A stretch of 64,000 nt of DNA from Grimontia indica (GTDB lineage Bacteria; Pseudomonadota; Gammaproteobacteria; Enterobacterales; Vibrionaceae): assembly GCF_000333895.2 (NCBI RefSeq), contig NZ_ANFM02000006.1:1-64000 (forward strand), written 5' to 3'. A program made the position numbers and the translations under genes. Positions 32,782 to 41,186 of the stretch are shown one piece after another; positions within the stretch are counted from its first letter, which is position 1; each line of letters opens with the position of its first letter. The notes under the pieces are model-generated. The model was not told the origin of the DNA, did no database searches, and saw only the letters and a list, made by a program, of their open reading frames with translations.

Positions 32782-33495
32782 TTATTTGAGTGCTCGACCG
32801 CCATCCAAATTGATGCTTTGGCCGGTCATGTAGTTACTGTTCATGATGAATTCGACGGCGTTCACCACTTCTTGTTCGCCAGGCGCTATCGCCATCAGTG
32901 ATTTAGACAACGCTTTCTTTCTGTAAGCCTCGTCATCGCCTTCATTAAACATGATAAGCGCTGGAGCGATGCTGTTGACTTTGACACTCGGCGCCAATTT
33001 CTGTGCGAAGGAAAGCGTCATATTGTCCAATGCCGCTTTACTTGCCGAGTAGGCGATATGTTTCTCGCTACCTTTGCGCACGACGTAATCCGTAAAATGA
33101 ATAATGTCTGAACCCGCCGTTGAGTCAGTCGCCATAAAGGGAGACAAGGCGAGGTTAAGCAGATACGGCGTTTTAACGTGTATCTGCATCATGTCATCCA
33201 GCAGGGCGGCATAGTCATCCGTTTTACTTTCGGCATTCCAGTCTGACGCGTTATGGATCAACGCACGGATCTGAATGTTCTGCTCAGCGACTTCCCTTGC
33301 GAATTGATGGATAGCGCCATCGGCTGAAAAGTCGGCCTGAATACAAGTGACCCCCATTTCCCGCAAGGCAGTCACACCGGGTTTTTCCGAACGATATGAC
33401 GCGATCACGTGAAGACCCAAAGTCCGAAAATGGCTCGCCAGCGCAAATCCGATACGTTGACCAGCACCAGTGATCACAATTGTTTTATCAGTCAT
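32782..33495 (-). CDS. folM: Dihydromonapterin reductase (short-chain dehydrogenase)
   Basis: This 237-residue short-chain dehydrogenase has the cofactor loop [13 protein letters not shown], an IHNASDW block where N-A-G is usual, a catalytic Ser region ([12 protein letters not shown]), the YSASK active-site motif, and [11 protein letters not shown] at the C terminus. The GQRIG loop and the IHNAS motif are characteristic of the FolM/PTR1 pteridine reductase group. It reduces dihydromonapterin to tetrahydromonapterin with NADPH. Position immediately upstream of folX supports the assignment. It is divergent from a second short-chain dehydrogenase gene. Confidence 0.9.
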   Translation of the reverse strand: MTDKTIVITGAGQRIGFALASHFRTLGLHVIASYRSEKPGVTALREMGVTCIQADFSADGAIHQFAREVAEQNIQIRALIHNASDWNAESKTDDYAALLDDMMQIHVKTPYLLNLALSPFMATDSTAGSDIIHFTDYVVRKGSEKHIAYSASKAALDNMTLSFAQKLAPSVKVNSIAPALIMFNEGDDEAYRKKALSKSLMAIAPGEQEVVNAVEFIMNSNYMTGQSINLDGGRALK

Positions 33496-33620
33496 ATAAC
33501 TCTTATAGCGTTTGATGTGCGGAACCCAATACGAATGCCGATCAGAAAAGATCAGAGTTGGGCGATGATAATTTTAAAATCAGTAAGTTAGATTCTAGCA
33601 GAACGGCGAGTGAGGGAAGG

Positions 33621-34325
33621 ATGCAAAAGAGCGTATTGGTGGTTGGCTCACACGGAACTATTGGAAAAGCGATAGCCATTCAGCTGCAGGACTTGGGGTA
33701 TCAGGTACTGACACTGAGCCGTGAAGGAAAGGAGTCAGACAACCACCTTATCCTTTCCATGAGCGAACCAGAAAGCGTGGCTGTTTTGTCTCGTTGGCTT
33801 GAACGGCGTGTTGAGGGTTTGGTAGGGGTTATTCAGTGTGCAGGCCTTCTTCATTCGGGCGAAAAGAGGCCCGAGAAAAACCTCAAGCAACTTAGCGGTG
33901 ACTGGCTCAGTCAGTCAATGGCGGTGAACGTGATGAGTCATGTCCACGTTGCGCAGGCATTGGACGGATTCGTAAAGCGTCATTCGAAGCTTCGTTGGTT
34001 ATCGCTAAGCGCTAAAGTTGGCAGCATAGAAGACAACGGTTTGGGAGGCTGGTACAGCTATAGAATGTCTAAAGCCGCCCTTAATATGTTTATCAAAAAT
34101 CTTTCCATTGAATGGGGAAGAAAAGCGCCGGCATCTTCTGTGATTGCTATGCACCCTGGAACCACGCCAAGCACACTCTCTAAGCCTTTCACCACAAATT
34201 GGCCGAAAGATAAACTGTATAGTCCTGAACTCACAGCAAAAAGAATCGTTACCGTGTTTGAGCACATGACGCCCGAAAGGTCAGGAAAACTCTATCATCA
34301 CGATGGTTCAGTGATCCCTTGGTGA
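33621..34325 (+). CDS. Short-chain dehydrogenase/reductase (CsgA-like)
   Basis: This 234-residue NAD(P)-dependent short-chain dehydrogenase has the nucleotide loop VVGSHGTIGKAIAIQL, VIQCAGLLH for N-A-G, a Ser region (LRWLSLSAKVGS), and YRMSKAAL with the catalytic Tyr and Lys. The overall pattern is that of the C-factor-like SDR group; the substrate is unknown. ATG 33621 directly follows GAGGGAAGG. The reading frame extends 21 codons upstream but loses family similarity there. Its stop codon abuts the stop codon of the convergent NlpC gene with no base between. Confidence 0.8.
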   Translation: MQKSVLVVGSHGTIGKAIAIQLQDLGYQVLTLSREGKESDNHLILSMSEPESVAVLSRWLERRVEGLVGVIQCAGLLHSGEKRPEKNLKQLSGDWLSQSMAVNVMSHVHVAQALDGFVKRHSKLRWLSLSAKVGSIEDNGLGGWYSYRMSKAALNMFIKNLSIEWGRKAPASSVIAMHPGTTPSTLSKPFTTNWPKDKLYSPELTAKRIVTVFEHMTPERSGKLYHHDGSVIPW

Positions 34326-34868
34326 TTATTGAAGAGGGTAGCGTCGGACGTCGATGACTCTTGCAGACCAGTAGGGGTTATCGACACGGGAAATCGTGAC
34401 GCCTTTTGAGGAAGAAGCATGCATGAACTGTTTTTCGCCAATATAAATCCCGACGTGATAGCGCGTAGAGCCGGTCTTGAAGAAAATCAGGTCTCCATGA
34501 TCTGCAGTTGCCAGAGAAATTTTATCGCCAGTTTTGATCTGTTGCCTTGTTGTTCTGGGAAGTGAATGCTCGAACACGGCGAGGAAGGCCTGTTGGGTAA
34601 ATGCGGAGCAATCAATACCTCGCTTGGATGCACCTCCGTAGCGATAAGGTGTTCCTTCCCATTCCTCAAAATATGCAAATAACGCAAGACTTTTTGATGT
34701 ATCTAAGTCAGAGCCAGAGGGTGCTAACGTCGCTGGACGAGTGGTTTCGTAGTATGTCGAATGGTCTGAACGATTTTCTGCAGATGTTGGCGACTCGCAA
34801 CCCGTCATGAATAGGGCAGAAAAAAAGCCAGTAAAGAGCATCCAGATTCTCGGCATTGGCATGTTCAT
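34326..34868 (-). CDS. NlpC/P60-family lipoprotein (murein endopeptidase)
   Basis: This 180-residue predicted lipoprotein has a lipobox at FMTGC (Cys24). The C-terminal NlpC/P60 domain has the catalytic Cys in YGGASKRGIDCSAFTQ, the His in TRYHVGIYIG and a second polar residue in FMHASSSKG. GDLIFFKTG is also typical. Relatives such as NlpC and MepS (Spr) cut D-Glu-DAP or D-Ala-DAP bonds in peptidoglycan in the periplasm. The residue after Cys is Glu, so outer-membrane sorting is expected. It ends head-to-head with the SDR gene. Confidence 0.88.
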   Translation of the reverse strand: MNMPMPRIWMLFTGFFSALFMTGCESPTSAENRSDHSTYYETTRPATLAPSGSDLDTSKSLALFAYFEEWEGTPYRYGGASKRGIDCSAFTQQAFLAVFEHSLPRTTRQQIKTGDKISLATADHGDLIFFKTGSTRYHVGIYIGEKQFMHASSSKGVTISRVDNPYWSARVIDVRRYPLQ

Positions 34869-35014
34869 CTATAAAGTTGCGTCTGTTCTACAGAGAAAGT
34901 TTATGATTGCAGTGAAACATAGCGTTCGCTGATTTTTATTAAGTTTATTGACAGAAAAATAACTGTGCAATGATGTTCCACTCATGCTTTTACAGAAGTC
35001 TCAAGTCTAAAACT

Positions 35015-35881
35015 CTATGCAGCGCTCTGGTTTCTCCGTACATACCATTCTGTAATGTAATCAGCCAATGCAAGAACCGCAGGTTCATTTGCGCCGGGTT
35101 TGACTGCTATTCCATTTGCAATTGCCGTTTCGAGAGAATTTGAATTCACATGCTCAAGTAAATCCATTTTTTCGGTGACCGAACAAGCGGCGATCAGAGA
35201 GACCGCCATACCAGATTCAATGGCCGCATTTAAGCCATGGAAATCAGCTGCGGTGAGAACGACTTGGTGAGAGATATTTTCACGATTTAGTAATTCCAAC
35301 GCCAGCCGCCCCCAACGACAGTCACTTTCTATCGCGACAGGTAAAGGCTTGTCTTTGCAGTAGCTTACGTGGCGCGACTTCGCCCAAACAAGCCTTTCGG
35401 TAGAGACTTGAGTAACTGGGTATAGATCATCATGAATATTCACTAAAGCCAGATCCAGTCGTCCATCTTGAACCTGTTTCAACAACCGTTGGCTGCTGTT
35501 ACTTTGTACGGATAACTGTAGATTAGGATAGCGCTCGGTAAATCCATTCAAGACGCGTCTAAAAATCAGGTTAACGTAGTCATCGCAAACACCGAATTTC
35601 ACCATGCCGTTCATATCCGGGCTATGGAAATGTGCGACAGCTTGATCATTGAGGTTAAGCATTTGACGGGCATAACTGACCAAGGTTAAGCCATGAGAAG
35701 TAAGAACATGTCGCCTTCCTTGTTTCTGGAAAATAGACACGCCCGCTAACTCTTCAAGCTTTTTCATCTGCATGCTCACTGCTGATTGTGTCCTGTGAAC
35801 GCTGTCTGCAGCCGCTGCGAAGTTCCCGCAATCTGCTATCGCTACCAATGTACGAAGTTGGTCAATGTCGAAATTGGTCAT
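35015..35881 (-). CDS. LysR-family transcriptional regulator
   Basis: This 288-residue protein has the N-terminal LysR helix-turn-helix (LRTLVAIADCGNFAAAADSV, then HRTQSAVSMQMKKLEELAGV) and a periplasmic-binding-protein-like effector domain from about residue 90. The inducer is unknown. It is divergent from the DUF1127 gene across a 116-bp AT-rich gap that contains TTAATTAAATTGATTAAAT-like repeats, plausible LysR binding sequence. LysR proteins often control the divergent neighbour and themselves. Confidence 0.9.
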   Translation of the reverse strand: MTNFDIDQLRTLVAIADCGNFAAAADSVHRTQSAVSMQMKKLEELAGVSIFQKQGRRHVLTSHGLTLVSYARQMLNLNDQAVAHFHSPDMNGMVKFGVCDDYVNLIFRRVLNGFTERYPNLQLSVQSNSSQRLLKQVQDGRLDLALVNIHDDLYPVTQVSTERLVWAKSRHVSYCKDKPLPVAIESDCRWGRLALELLNRENISHQVVLTAADFHGLNAAIESGMAVSLIAACSVTEKMDLLEHVNSNSLETAIANGIAVKPGANEPAVLALADYITEWYVRRNQSAA

Positions 35882-35997
35882 TACTTCAACTCCTTTGAAG
35901 TATTTTGAAAGAAATATTGGCTTTTCTGATTAATTAAATTGATTAAATATTGCACTGTCAAGAAGGAAAACAATAACAACGTCAGGGGAGAGCAGGC

Positions 35998-36240
35998 ATG
36001 GTAGTAAAAACCAACGAAAGTGACTTAATCAGTGATGACCAGCGAGGAATCCATCGCTTCGTAAATCAAGGCGGGATTGTCGCCAGACTGATTCATGGGT
36101 TATGGCGCTTTAATCGCAAACATTTTTTGATTGAAGATCTTTCTAAAAATCTAGATGACGAACGATTTCTAAAAGATGTTGGTTTGACGCGGGCACAAGT
36201 AGAAAAAGAAATACAGAAGCTTCGTCAAAGTAAAATTTAA
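35998..36240 (+). CDS. DUF1127 small basic protein
   Basis: This 80-residue protein ends in a DUF1127 (YjiS-like) motif: LSKNLDDERFLKDVGLTRAQ followed by VEKEIQKLR. An aromatic, basic stretch precedes it (LIHGLWRFNRKHFLIEDL). Members are 45-90 residues. In some alphaproteobacteria they bind RNA or affect phosphate and carbon metabolism; in vibrios the role is not established. GGGGAGAG lies just upstream of the ATG. The divergent LysR gene may regulate it, and a terminator follows. Confidence 0.8.
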   Translation: MVVKTNESDLISDDQRGIHRFVNQGGIVARLIHGLWRFNRKHFLIEDLSKNLDDERFLKDVGLTRAQVEKEIQKLRQSKI

Positions 36241-36272
36241 GAATCGAGTCCTTGGATGCTTCCAACTATCCG

Positions 36273-36306
36273 ACCGCACGCCAGTCTGGTGCTGCGGTAT
36301 TTTTTT
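36273..36306 (+). terminator. Terminator after the DUF1127 gene
   Basis: ACCGCA (36273-36278) pairs with TGCGGT (36293-36298), with an inner CCAG/CTGG helix, followed by ATTTTTTT, about 30 bp after the stop. Confidence 0.75.
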
Positions 36307-36627
36307 ACCCCATCGATCCTTCAGTAACGCCACGAATAATGAGTGTTCAATTGATTTGTGTTGTTAATACAACTGAAAAACTCTGCTGTTTTACTGGCCT
36401 TTGGGATGTGAAGGATAACCGCCTGAATCTATAGGCGTGTTTTGTACTAAAAATTTGGCATGACAGGATTTGGCTGACTACACTTTTAGTAACTTAATGA
36501 ATATGAATCAGTTTTTGTTATCGCTGTGGATGTGGGTTTTGACAAAAACTTTACAACCGACCTGGTTTTATGTGATTATTGTCACCATTGATGTCGACCA
36601 TATTGCTTATGCTGGTATAATATTGCG

Positions 36628-36902
36628 ACGCAATACAAATTAATGAGCGATAGAACACTAAGCAATGTCTCTTTCGTTCAGTTGCTTTTCAGCAACACTT
36701 GGTAAGATTTTTTTCATAACAATAAGGTTTGTCGTTAGACAAATCATTGGACACAAACAGTCACTGGGCTTTGGTTTGGCCGCCGACAACTCAATGATTG
36801 GTCCAATTTTGGCGTTACTGCATAGCTGGACTTTACATTCGCTTGCTGCGTGAAAAGTCAAATAAGTAACCGATACCCGGCTTCCATGGACCGGGTTTTT
36901 TA
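36628..36902 (+). ncRNA. Possible short transcript of unknown nature
   Basis: A promoter-like element (TCGACC, 16 bp, TATAAT at 36594-36621) and a terminator (ACCCGG-CTTCCATGGA-CCGGGT then T6 at 36875-36902) bracket about 275 bases with no recognisable gene. A 62-codon frame (36665-36853) and a 20-codon frame (36643-36705) are inside, but neither has a strong ribosome-binding site or a recognisable product. A noncoding RNA or an unannotated small membrane-type protein are both possible. Confidence 0.3.
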
Positions 36903-36941
36903 TTGCCTGAAGTAAACGAAAAAGATCCAAATTAGAAACAA

Positions 36942-36967
36942 AAAAGCCAGACTGATGTCTGGCTTTT
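36942..36967. terminator. Terminator of rnb
   Basis: AAAAGCCAGAC-TGAT-GTCTGGCTTTT is a perfect 11-bp stem, 18 bp after the rnb stop and flanked by A and T tracts on both strands. Confidence 0.85.
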
Positions 36968-36984
36968 GTCATTTTGGAGTGTGA

Positions 36985-38982
36985 TTACTCGCTTTTGGCA
37001 GATTCTTCTTCCGCTTTTTCAGCAATCACTGCGAATTCGCGGGTAGGTTTACCAACGATAGAGCGGGTAGGTTCTTTAACTTCAGCCAGAACGACTTCAA
37101 TGGTATCGCCAAGCTGGAACTCTTTCACGCCATCAACAGAAATGGTGCCAGCGTCGCCATTACATTCGATGCGTTTCTTGTTGTCCACAATCAGCGGCGC
37201 CGGAATAAACGCCATTGCGCCATTTTCCAGCAAACGAACACGCATGCCTGCACGGTTGATATCGAAGATCTCCGCGGTAAAGGTTGTTTTCTCGGCAACG
37301 CAATCTTTAAGAAGACGGACATACAACCAATCTGCCACATCGCGTTCTGCCATTCGATGGTGTCTACGGTGCAATGCCAATTCTTCACCGATCATTTCGT
37401 CTGGTGTTTGAGCGGCATCTTCACCACGAATAATGGCTTTCAGAAGACGGTGGTTGACCATGTCGCCATATTTACGGATTGGAGATGTCCATGTGGCATA
37501 AACATCAAGGCCCATGGCGAAGTGTGGCGCTGGTGCATTACCAATTTCACTATAAGACTGATACTTACGGATGCGGTTATCCAGATAAGTGGTTTCCTGT
37601 TCATTCAACCAACGACGCAGAGCACTGAATCCTTCAATTGTTTCCAGTGATTCAGCAGTCACGTTGCCGCCGTGACCATTGATAAGCTCAACTGCATCCG
37701 CCATTTTCTCTGGGTGGAAGCCAGCGTGGGTGTTGAATACGCCGAAGCCAAAGTGTTCACGAAGTGCACGCCCAGCACAAATGTTTGCCGTGATCATTGC
37801 TTCTTCTACCATGCGATTTGCAATACGACGAGGATCCACGTGAATCGCGACAACGTCGTTGTCTTCGCTAAGTTCGAAGCGGTAGTCAGGACGATCTGGG
37901 AAGGTCACAGCATTTGCTTCACGCCATGCCATACGCGCTTTAGCCAGACTATGTAGTGCATTCACTTGTTCAGCAATGATCTCTGACGGTTGCCATTTAT
38001 CACAAGAACCTGTTTCCAGGAGATCAGAAACATTGTCATAAGCCAGTCGGCCTTGAGACTTAATGGTCGCTGAGAAGAATTGCGCATCTTCTGAGATAGT
38101 GCCATCTGCCAATAGGGTAACGCGGCAGCATAGAGCAGGACGAATTTCTTCGTCACGCAGTGAGCACAAGTCGTCACTCAGTTCGCGTGGCAACATTGGA
38201 ATATTGCGGCCCGGCAGGTAAATAGTGAATCCACGCTCACGCGCTTCTTTATCCAGATCAGTACCTTGAGCGACATATGCCGTTGGGTCTGCAATCGCAA
38301 TGGTCAGCGTGAAAGTGCCATCTTCGTTTGCCACTGTATGCAGCGCATCGTCCATGTCTTTGGTGGACTCGTTGTCGATAGTAATAAAAGGCAGGTGAGT
38401 CAGGTCTTCACGAACCAAAGATTCGTCCAGCATTTCCCAGCTAGGCTGTGGTGCCGGTTCTTGGTTTGGCAGATTATGTTTAGCCAGCGTTACCCACCAA
38501 GGCGCGATCTTGTCATTGGCATCTGTGATTTTCTCACTGATTTCACAGAAAAAGTTATTGTCGCCTTTCAATGGATGTTGAATCAGAGTAGCGACGACCC
38601 AGTCACCTTCAGACAGTGCATCACGGCTCAAACCTTTTTTTGTTTTTGCGCGGATGGCATCTTTAAGTTGAGGGCTATCAGGCACGACATTCAACTTGTC
38701 GCGGATCATTTTTACACGGCCAATGAAACGCTCTACCGATTGTTCAATCAGCTCGTCTGGCTCAGCCACTTCTTTTTCTTTTTCGGTGCGGATAAGCGCG
38801 ACGACTTTATCGCCATGCATGACTTTTTTCATGTATGCAGGCGGAATGAAGTAGCTGGTTTTACTGTCTACTTCGAGGAAGCCAAACCCTTTTTCGGTTG
38901 CTTTGATCGACCCTTCTTTTTTGGGAATGGTCTCTTTGATTTGTTGCTTTAGCTGTGCAAGTAATGGATTGTCTTGAAACAT
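36985..38982 (-). CDS. rnb: Exoribonuclease II
   Basis: This 665-residue protein follows the RNase II plan: two N-terminal cold-shock RNA-binding domains ([20 protein letters not shown] and the next OB fold), the catalytic RNB domain ([18 protein letters not shown], carrying the Asp cluster for two Mg ions, and [20 protein letters not shown]), and a C-terminal S1 domain ([20 protein letters not shown]). It degrades single-stranded RNA 3' to 5'. It is slightly longer than E. coli RNase II (644 residues), partly because of an acidic C-terminal tail. The start [12 protein letters not shown] is as expected. The gene is monocistronic. Confidence 0.93.
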   Translation of the reverse strand: MFQDNPLLAQLKQQIKETIPKKEGSIKATEKGFGFLEVDSKTSYFIPPAYMKKVMHGDKVVALIRTEKEKEVAEPDELIEQSVERFIGRVKMIRDKLNVVPDSPQLKDAIRAKTKKGLSRDALSEGDWVVATLIQHPLKGDNNFFCEISEKITDANDKIAPWWVTLAKHNLPNQEPAPQPSWEMLDESLVREDLTHLPFITIDNESTKDMDDALHTVANEDGTFTLTIAIADPTAYVAQGTDLDKEARERGFTIYLPGRNIPMLPRELSDDLCSLRDEEIRPALCCRVTLLADGTISEDAQFFSATIKSQGRLAYDNVSDLLETGSCDKWQPSEIIAEQVNALHSLAKARMAWREANAVTFPDRPDYRFELSEDNDVVAIHVDPRRIANRMVEEAMITANICAGRALREHFGFGVFNTHAGFHPEKMADAVELINGHGGNVTAESLETIEGFSALRRWLNEQETTYLDNRIRKYQSYSEIGNAPAPHFAMGLDVYATWTSPIRKYGDMVNHRLLKAIIRGEDAAQTPDEMIGEELALHRRHHRMAERDVADWLYVRLLKDCVAEKTTFTAEIFDINRAGMRVRLLENGAMAFIPAPLIVDNKKRIECNGDAGTISVDGVKEFQLGDTIEVVLAEVKEPTRSIVGKPTREFAVIAEKAEEESAKSE

Positions 38983-39219
38983 TAGCCTGGTCTCAGATTG
39001 TGAACCGCCACACTATACGGATTCGGTAGCCCAAAACCAAGTCATCACTCATTAAACCTACGTGACGATATCTGTTACGCCTTAGCGCAAACTGAGAGGT
39101 AAGTCAGCGAAATGAAACAAGAATGAACATTTCTCTCGCAAACTTGATGTAACGAAGAGGCCATATTCAACATTAATGACAGAATGACACTTTCGTAAAG
39201 GGAAGTAACGGTTTGGCGT

Positions 39220-40884
39220 ATGGAAAGTGCTGAAGTACAGCAAAGGTGTACAGCTGAAGATGTGTCGAGCACGCTGGATAAATGGTGTGAAGACATCTTT
39301 AGCCGTCTGGTCTGTGAAAACGGAATCAACAATATTGCTCTGTTTGTCTTAGTCGATGATAAGCTGAAGCTCATCGCCAGCCAGACACAGGATGTATTTA
39401 ACTTTTACCCAGCCTTCAAACCCTGCGAAGAATATAGTGGGTACTATATTGACTGGGAATCCCTCGCCAACAAGCACAAACAGCATTTTTCTTTTATTTC
39501 CGAACTGGCATTCAACGGTGGTTGGCAGCAAGACAATCAGCTCTGGGAACATGCCGTCATTCCTCTGTATAAAAGAGAGCATCGGCTTGGGTATCTGCTG
39601 GTTGAGGCTGAAACATCAACCCGCGACCGCAGACTGTCCGAAAAAGGCTTTGACTGGGTGCGAGAAAATGTCGATACGCACCTGAAATGTAAAATCCTTG
39701 CGCATCGTCTAAATCAGCAAAACGTCAAAAGCCGTAAAAGCGAACTCGACCTCGCGTTACATAATCACACGCTTGCTTCGCAACTGGGCTACCTGAAAAA
39801 CTTGCATGAAATTTCCCTACGGTTTACCAAAGCCACCACTATTAATTCCTTATGTCGGATTGCTGTCGAATTAGGGCGGGACAAGCTGCAAATTGATCGT
39901 ATGGGTATTTTCCTGTGTGATGTGGAAACCCACAAAATGTGGGGGACCTGGGGAACGGATCCTGATGGTCAGGTGGTAGACCGTTCTGAGTTTTGCCAGG
40001 AAATGCCAAATACGCTTTTCATGGAAGAAGCCTTTACCAAAAAAAATGAACTGATCGTAAAAGAAAACGTGCCCCTTTATTTTGGAAAGGAGCAAGTGGG
40101 TATTGGCTGGAATATCATGATGGCGATGTGGGACGGTGATGAGTGTATTGGTTGGCTGGCTGCAGATAACCTTCTATACCGGACTCCTCTTGATGAGCCG
40201 AAAAAAGAAGCGATAAAACTGCTTGCCGCCTCAGTTTGCCAGAAAATCGTTAAGCTTAGGCACACAGAAGCGTCTGATGCCCGATACAGTCAACTTGTTA
40301 CCATCAATAGTGAGCGGGAATCTGAATTAAAGGCACTCAAGCATAAGTTGTTTACCAAGAAACGAAATGAACGCTGGATGGGTATCACCGATCAGGATAC
40401 GGGCTTGCCGAATGCTTTGGCAATGCAAATGGCATTGCCCGGGTTGTTAAAACAGGCGAGAAAAGAAAAACAGCGGATTGCGGCCCTGTCTATCGATATT
40501 GATTGCTTTGCAGGGTATCGAAAATTTTATGGCGATGTGGCTGCGACAAATTTAGTGAAAAAACTGGCTGATGTGATGGAAAGACAGGTGGGTTCGCACC
40601 TTTCGGGGATGTTTGCTTATTCGTCACCAGGAACATTTTCTCTTCTTTTATTACATGATGATGATTTGATGCTGCGAGAAGTCGCGGAAAGCATGGTGCA
40701 TGGTGTATATCATCTCAATATTCCAAACAAACCTTCTGCGAACTATCAGCGTGTGACCTTGAGTCTTGGCATGACACTCAGCTCAGTTTCAGTCTTTACC
40801 CGAAAACTTAAAATCATGAAACGCGCAGAGAAACTGAAAACAACTGCGATTAAGTTGGGACAAAATAGAGTTTGTCTTGACTAA
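39220..40884 (+). CDS. GAF-domain protein with a degenerate GGDEF domain
   Basis: This 554-residue cytosolic protein has an N-terminal sensory region (about 20-165), a helical linker, a GAF-like domain (about 185-350; LQIDRMGIFLCDVETHKMWG) and a C-terminal GGDEF-fold domain (about 385-550; DQDTGLPNALAMQMALPGLL, ALSIDIDCFAGYRKFYGD). Where the GGDEF signature belongs it reads SPGTF, so the catalytic acidic residue and the glycine pair are lost. It should not make c-di-GMP; it may bind GTP or c-di-GMP, or act through protein contacts. It follows divergently transcribed rnb. The ATG has only a distant GGGAAG. A large hairpin with a T-tract lies downstream, before deaD. Confidence 0.8.
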   Translation: MESAEVQQRCTAEDVSSTLDKWCEDIFSRLVCENGINNIALFVLVDDKLKLIASQTQDVFNFYPAFKPCEEYSGYYIDWESLANKHKQHFSFISELAFNGGWQQDNQLWEHAVIPLYKREHRLGYLLVEAETSTRDRRLSEKGFDWVRENVDTHLKCKILAHRLNQQNVKSRKSELDLALHNHTLASQLGYLKNLHEISLRFTKATTINSLCRIAVELGRDKLQIDRMGIFLCDVETHKMWGTWGTDPDGQVVDRSEFCQEMPNTLFMEEAFTKKNELIVKENVPLYFGKEQVGIGWNIMMAMWDGDECIGWLAADNLLYRTPLDEPKKEAIKLLAASVCQKIVKLRHTEASDARYSQLVTINSERESELKALKHKLFTKKRNERWMGITDQDTGLPNALAMQMALPGLLKQARKEKQRIAALSIDIDCFAGYRKFYGDVAATNLVKKLADVMERQVGSHLSGMFAYSSPGTFSLLLLHDDDLMLREVAESMVHGVYHLNIPNKPSANYQRVTLSLGMTLSSVSVFTRKLKIMKRAEKLKTTAIKLGQNRVCLD

Positions 40885-41186
40885 AAAATCAAACCTCACC
40901 ACAGAGCCTTGCCTGAAATAACAGCAATTTGTTTTCGAAATAGGCGTTTGCAGTCAAAAAGCCATCAGTCGTAGAAAGAATTGTGAACTTGTTCAATTTT
41001 TTCTGGCTTTTTTTGGTCTAGTGGCGCAGAATGCACGCCTTATTTGTCGAGGCCCGTAGCGTTAGATACTGTTACAGAGAGTAGGAAGTCACTTAGTTCT
41101 GAGTAGTGACCCTGTATCAGTGAATAATAACAGTGCGAAACCGCTAGCAGGGGCCCCGTTTTTTTTGTCTATATATTGGGATCCCA
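40885..41186. other. Upstream region of deaD
   Basis: These 302 bp contain the hairpin at 40956-41014, then presumably the deaD promoter and an untranslated leader that includes a GC-rich patch and a T8 tract about 20 bp before the ATG. Long regulated leaders are known for deaD/csdA in other bacteria. Confidence 0.4.
40956..41014 (+). terminator. Large hairpin with T-tract upstream of deaD
   Basis: AAAAAGCCA (40956-40964) pairs with TGGCTTTTT (41004-41012), and GAAAGAATTG (40974-40983) pairs with CAATTTTTTC (40994-41003) with one G-U. T7 ends the structure. It either terminates the GAF-GGDEF transcript or attenuates a long deaD leader. The remaining 170 bp before deaD contain a GC-rich GGGGCCCC and a T8 run (41150s-41167), which may add a second pause. 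Confidence 0.6.

Larger units (their letters stand above)
36241..36984. other. Long intergenic region between DUF1127 and rnb
   Basis: This 744-bp stretch holds the DUF1127 terminator (36273-36306), a promoter-like pair TCGACC (36594-36599), 16 bp, TATAAT (36616-36621), a second plus-strand terminator (36875-36902), and the rnb terminator (36942-36967). Between the promoter and second terminator is either a noncoding transcript or a very small gene. Confidence 0.5.

Noticed and set aside
36665-36853. 62-codon plus-strand frame as a protein gene
   Set aside because: Weak ribosome-binding site, no recognisable family; kept only as part of the unexplained transcript.
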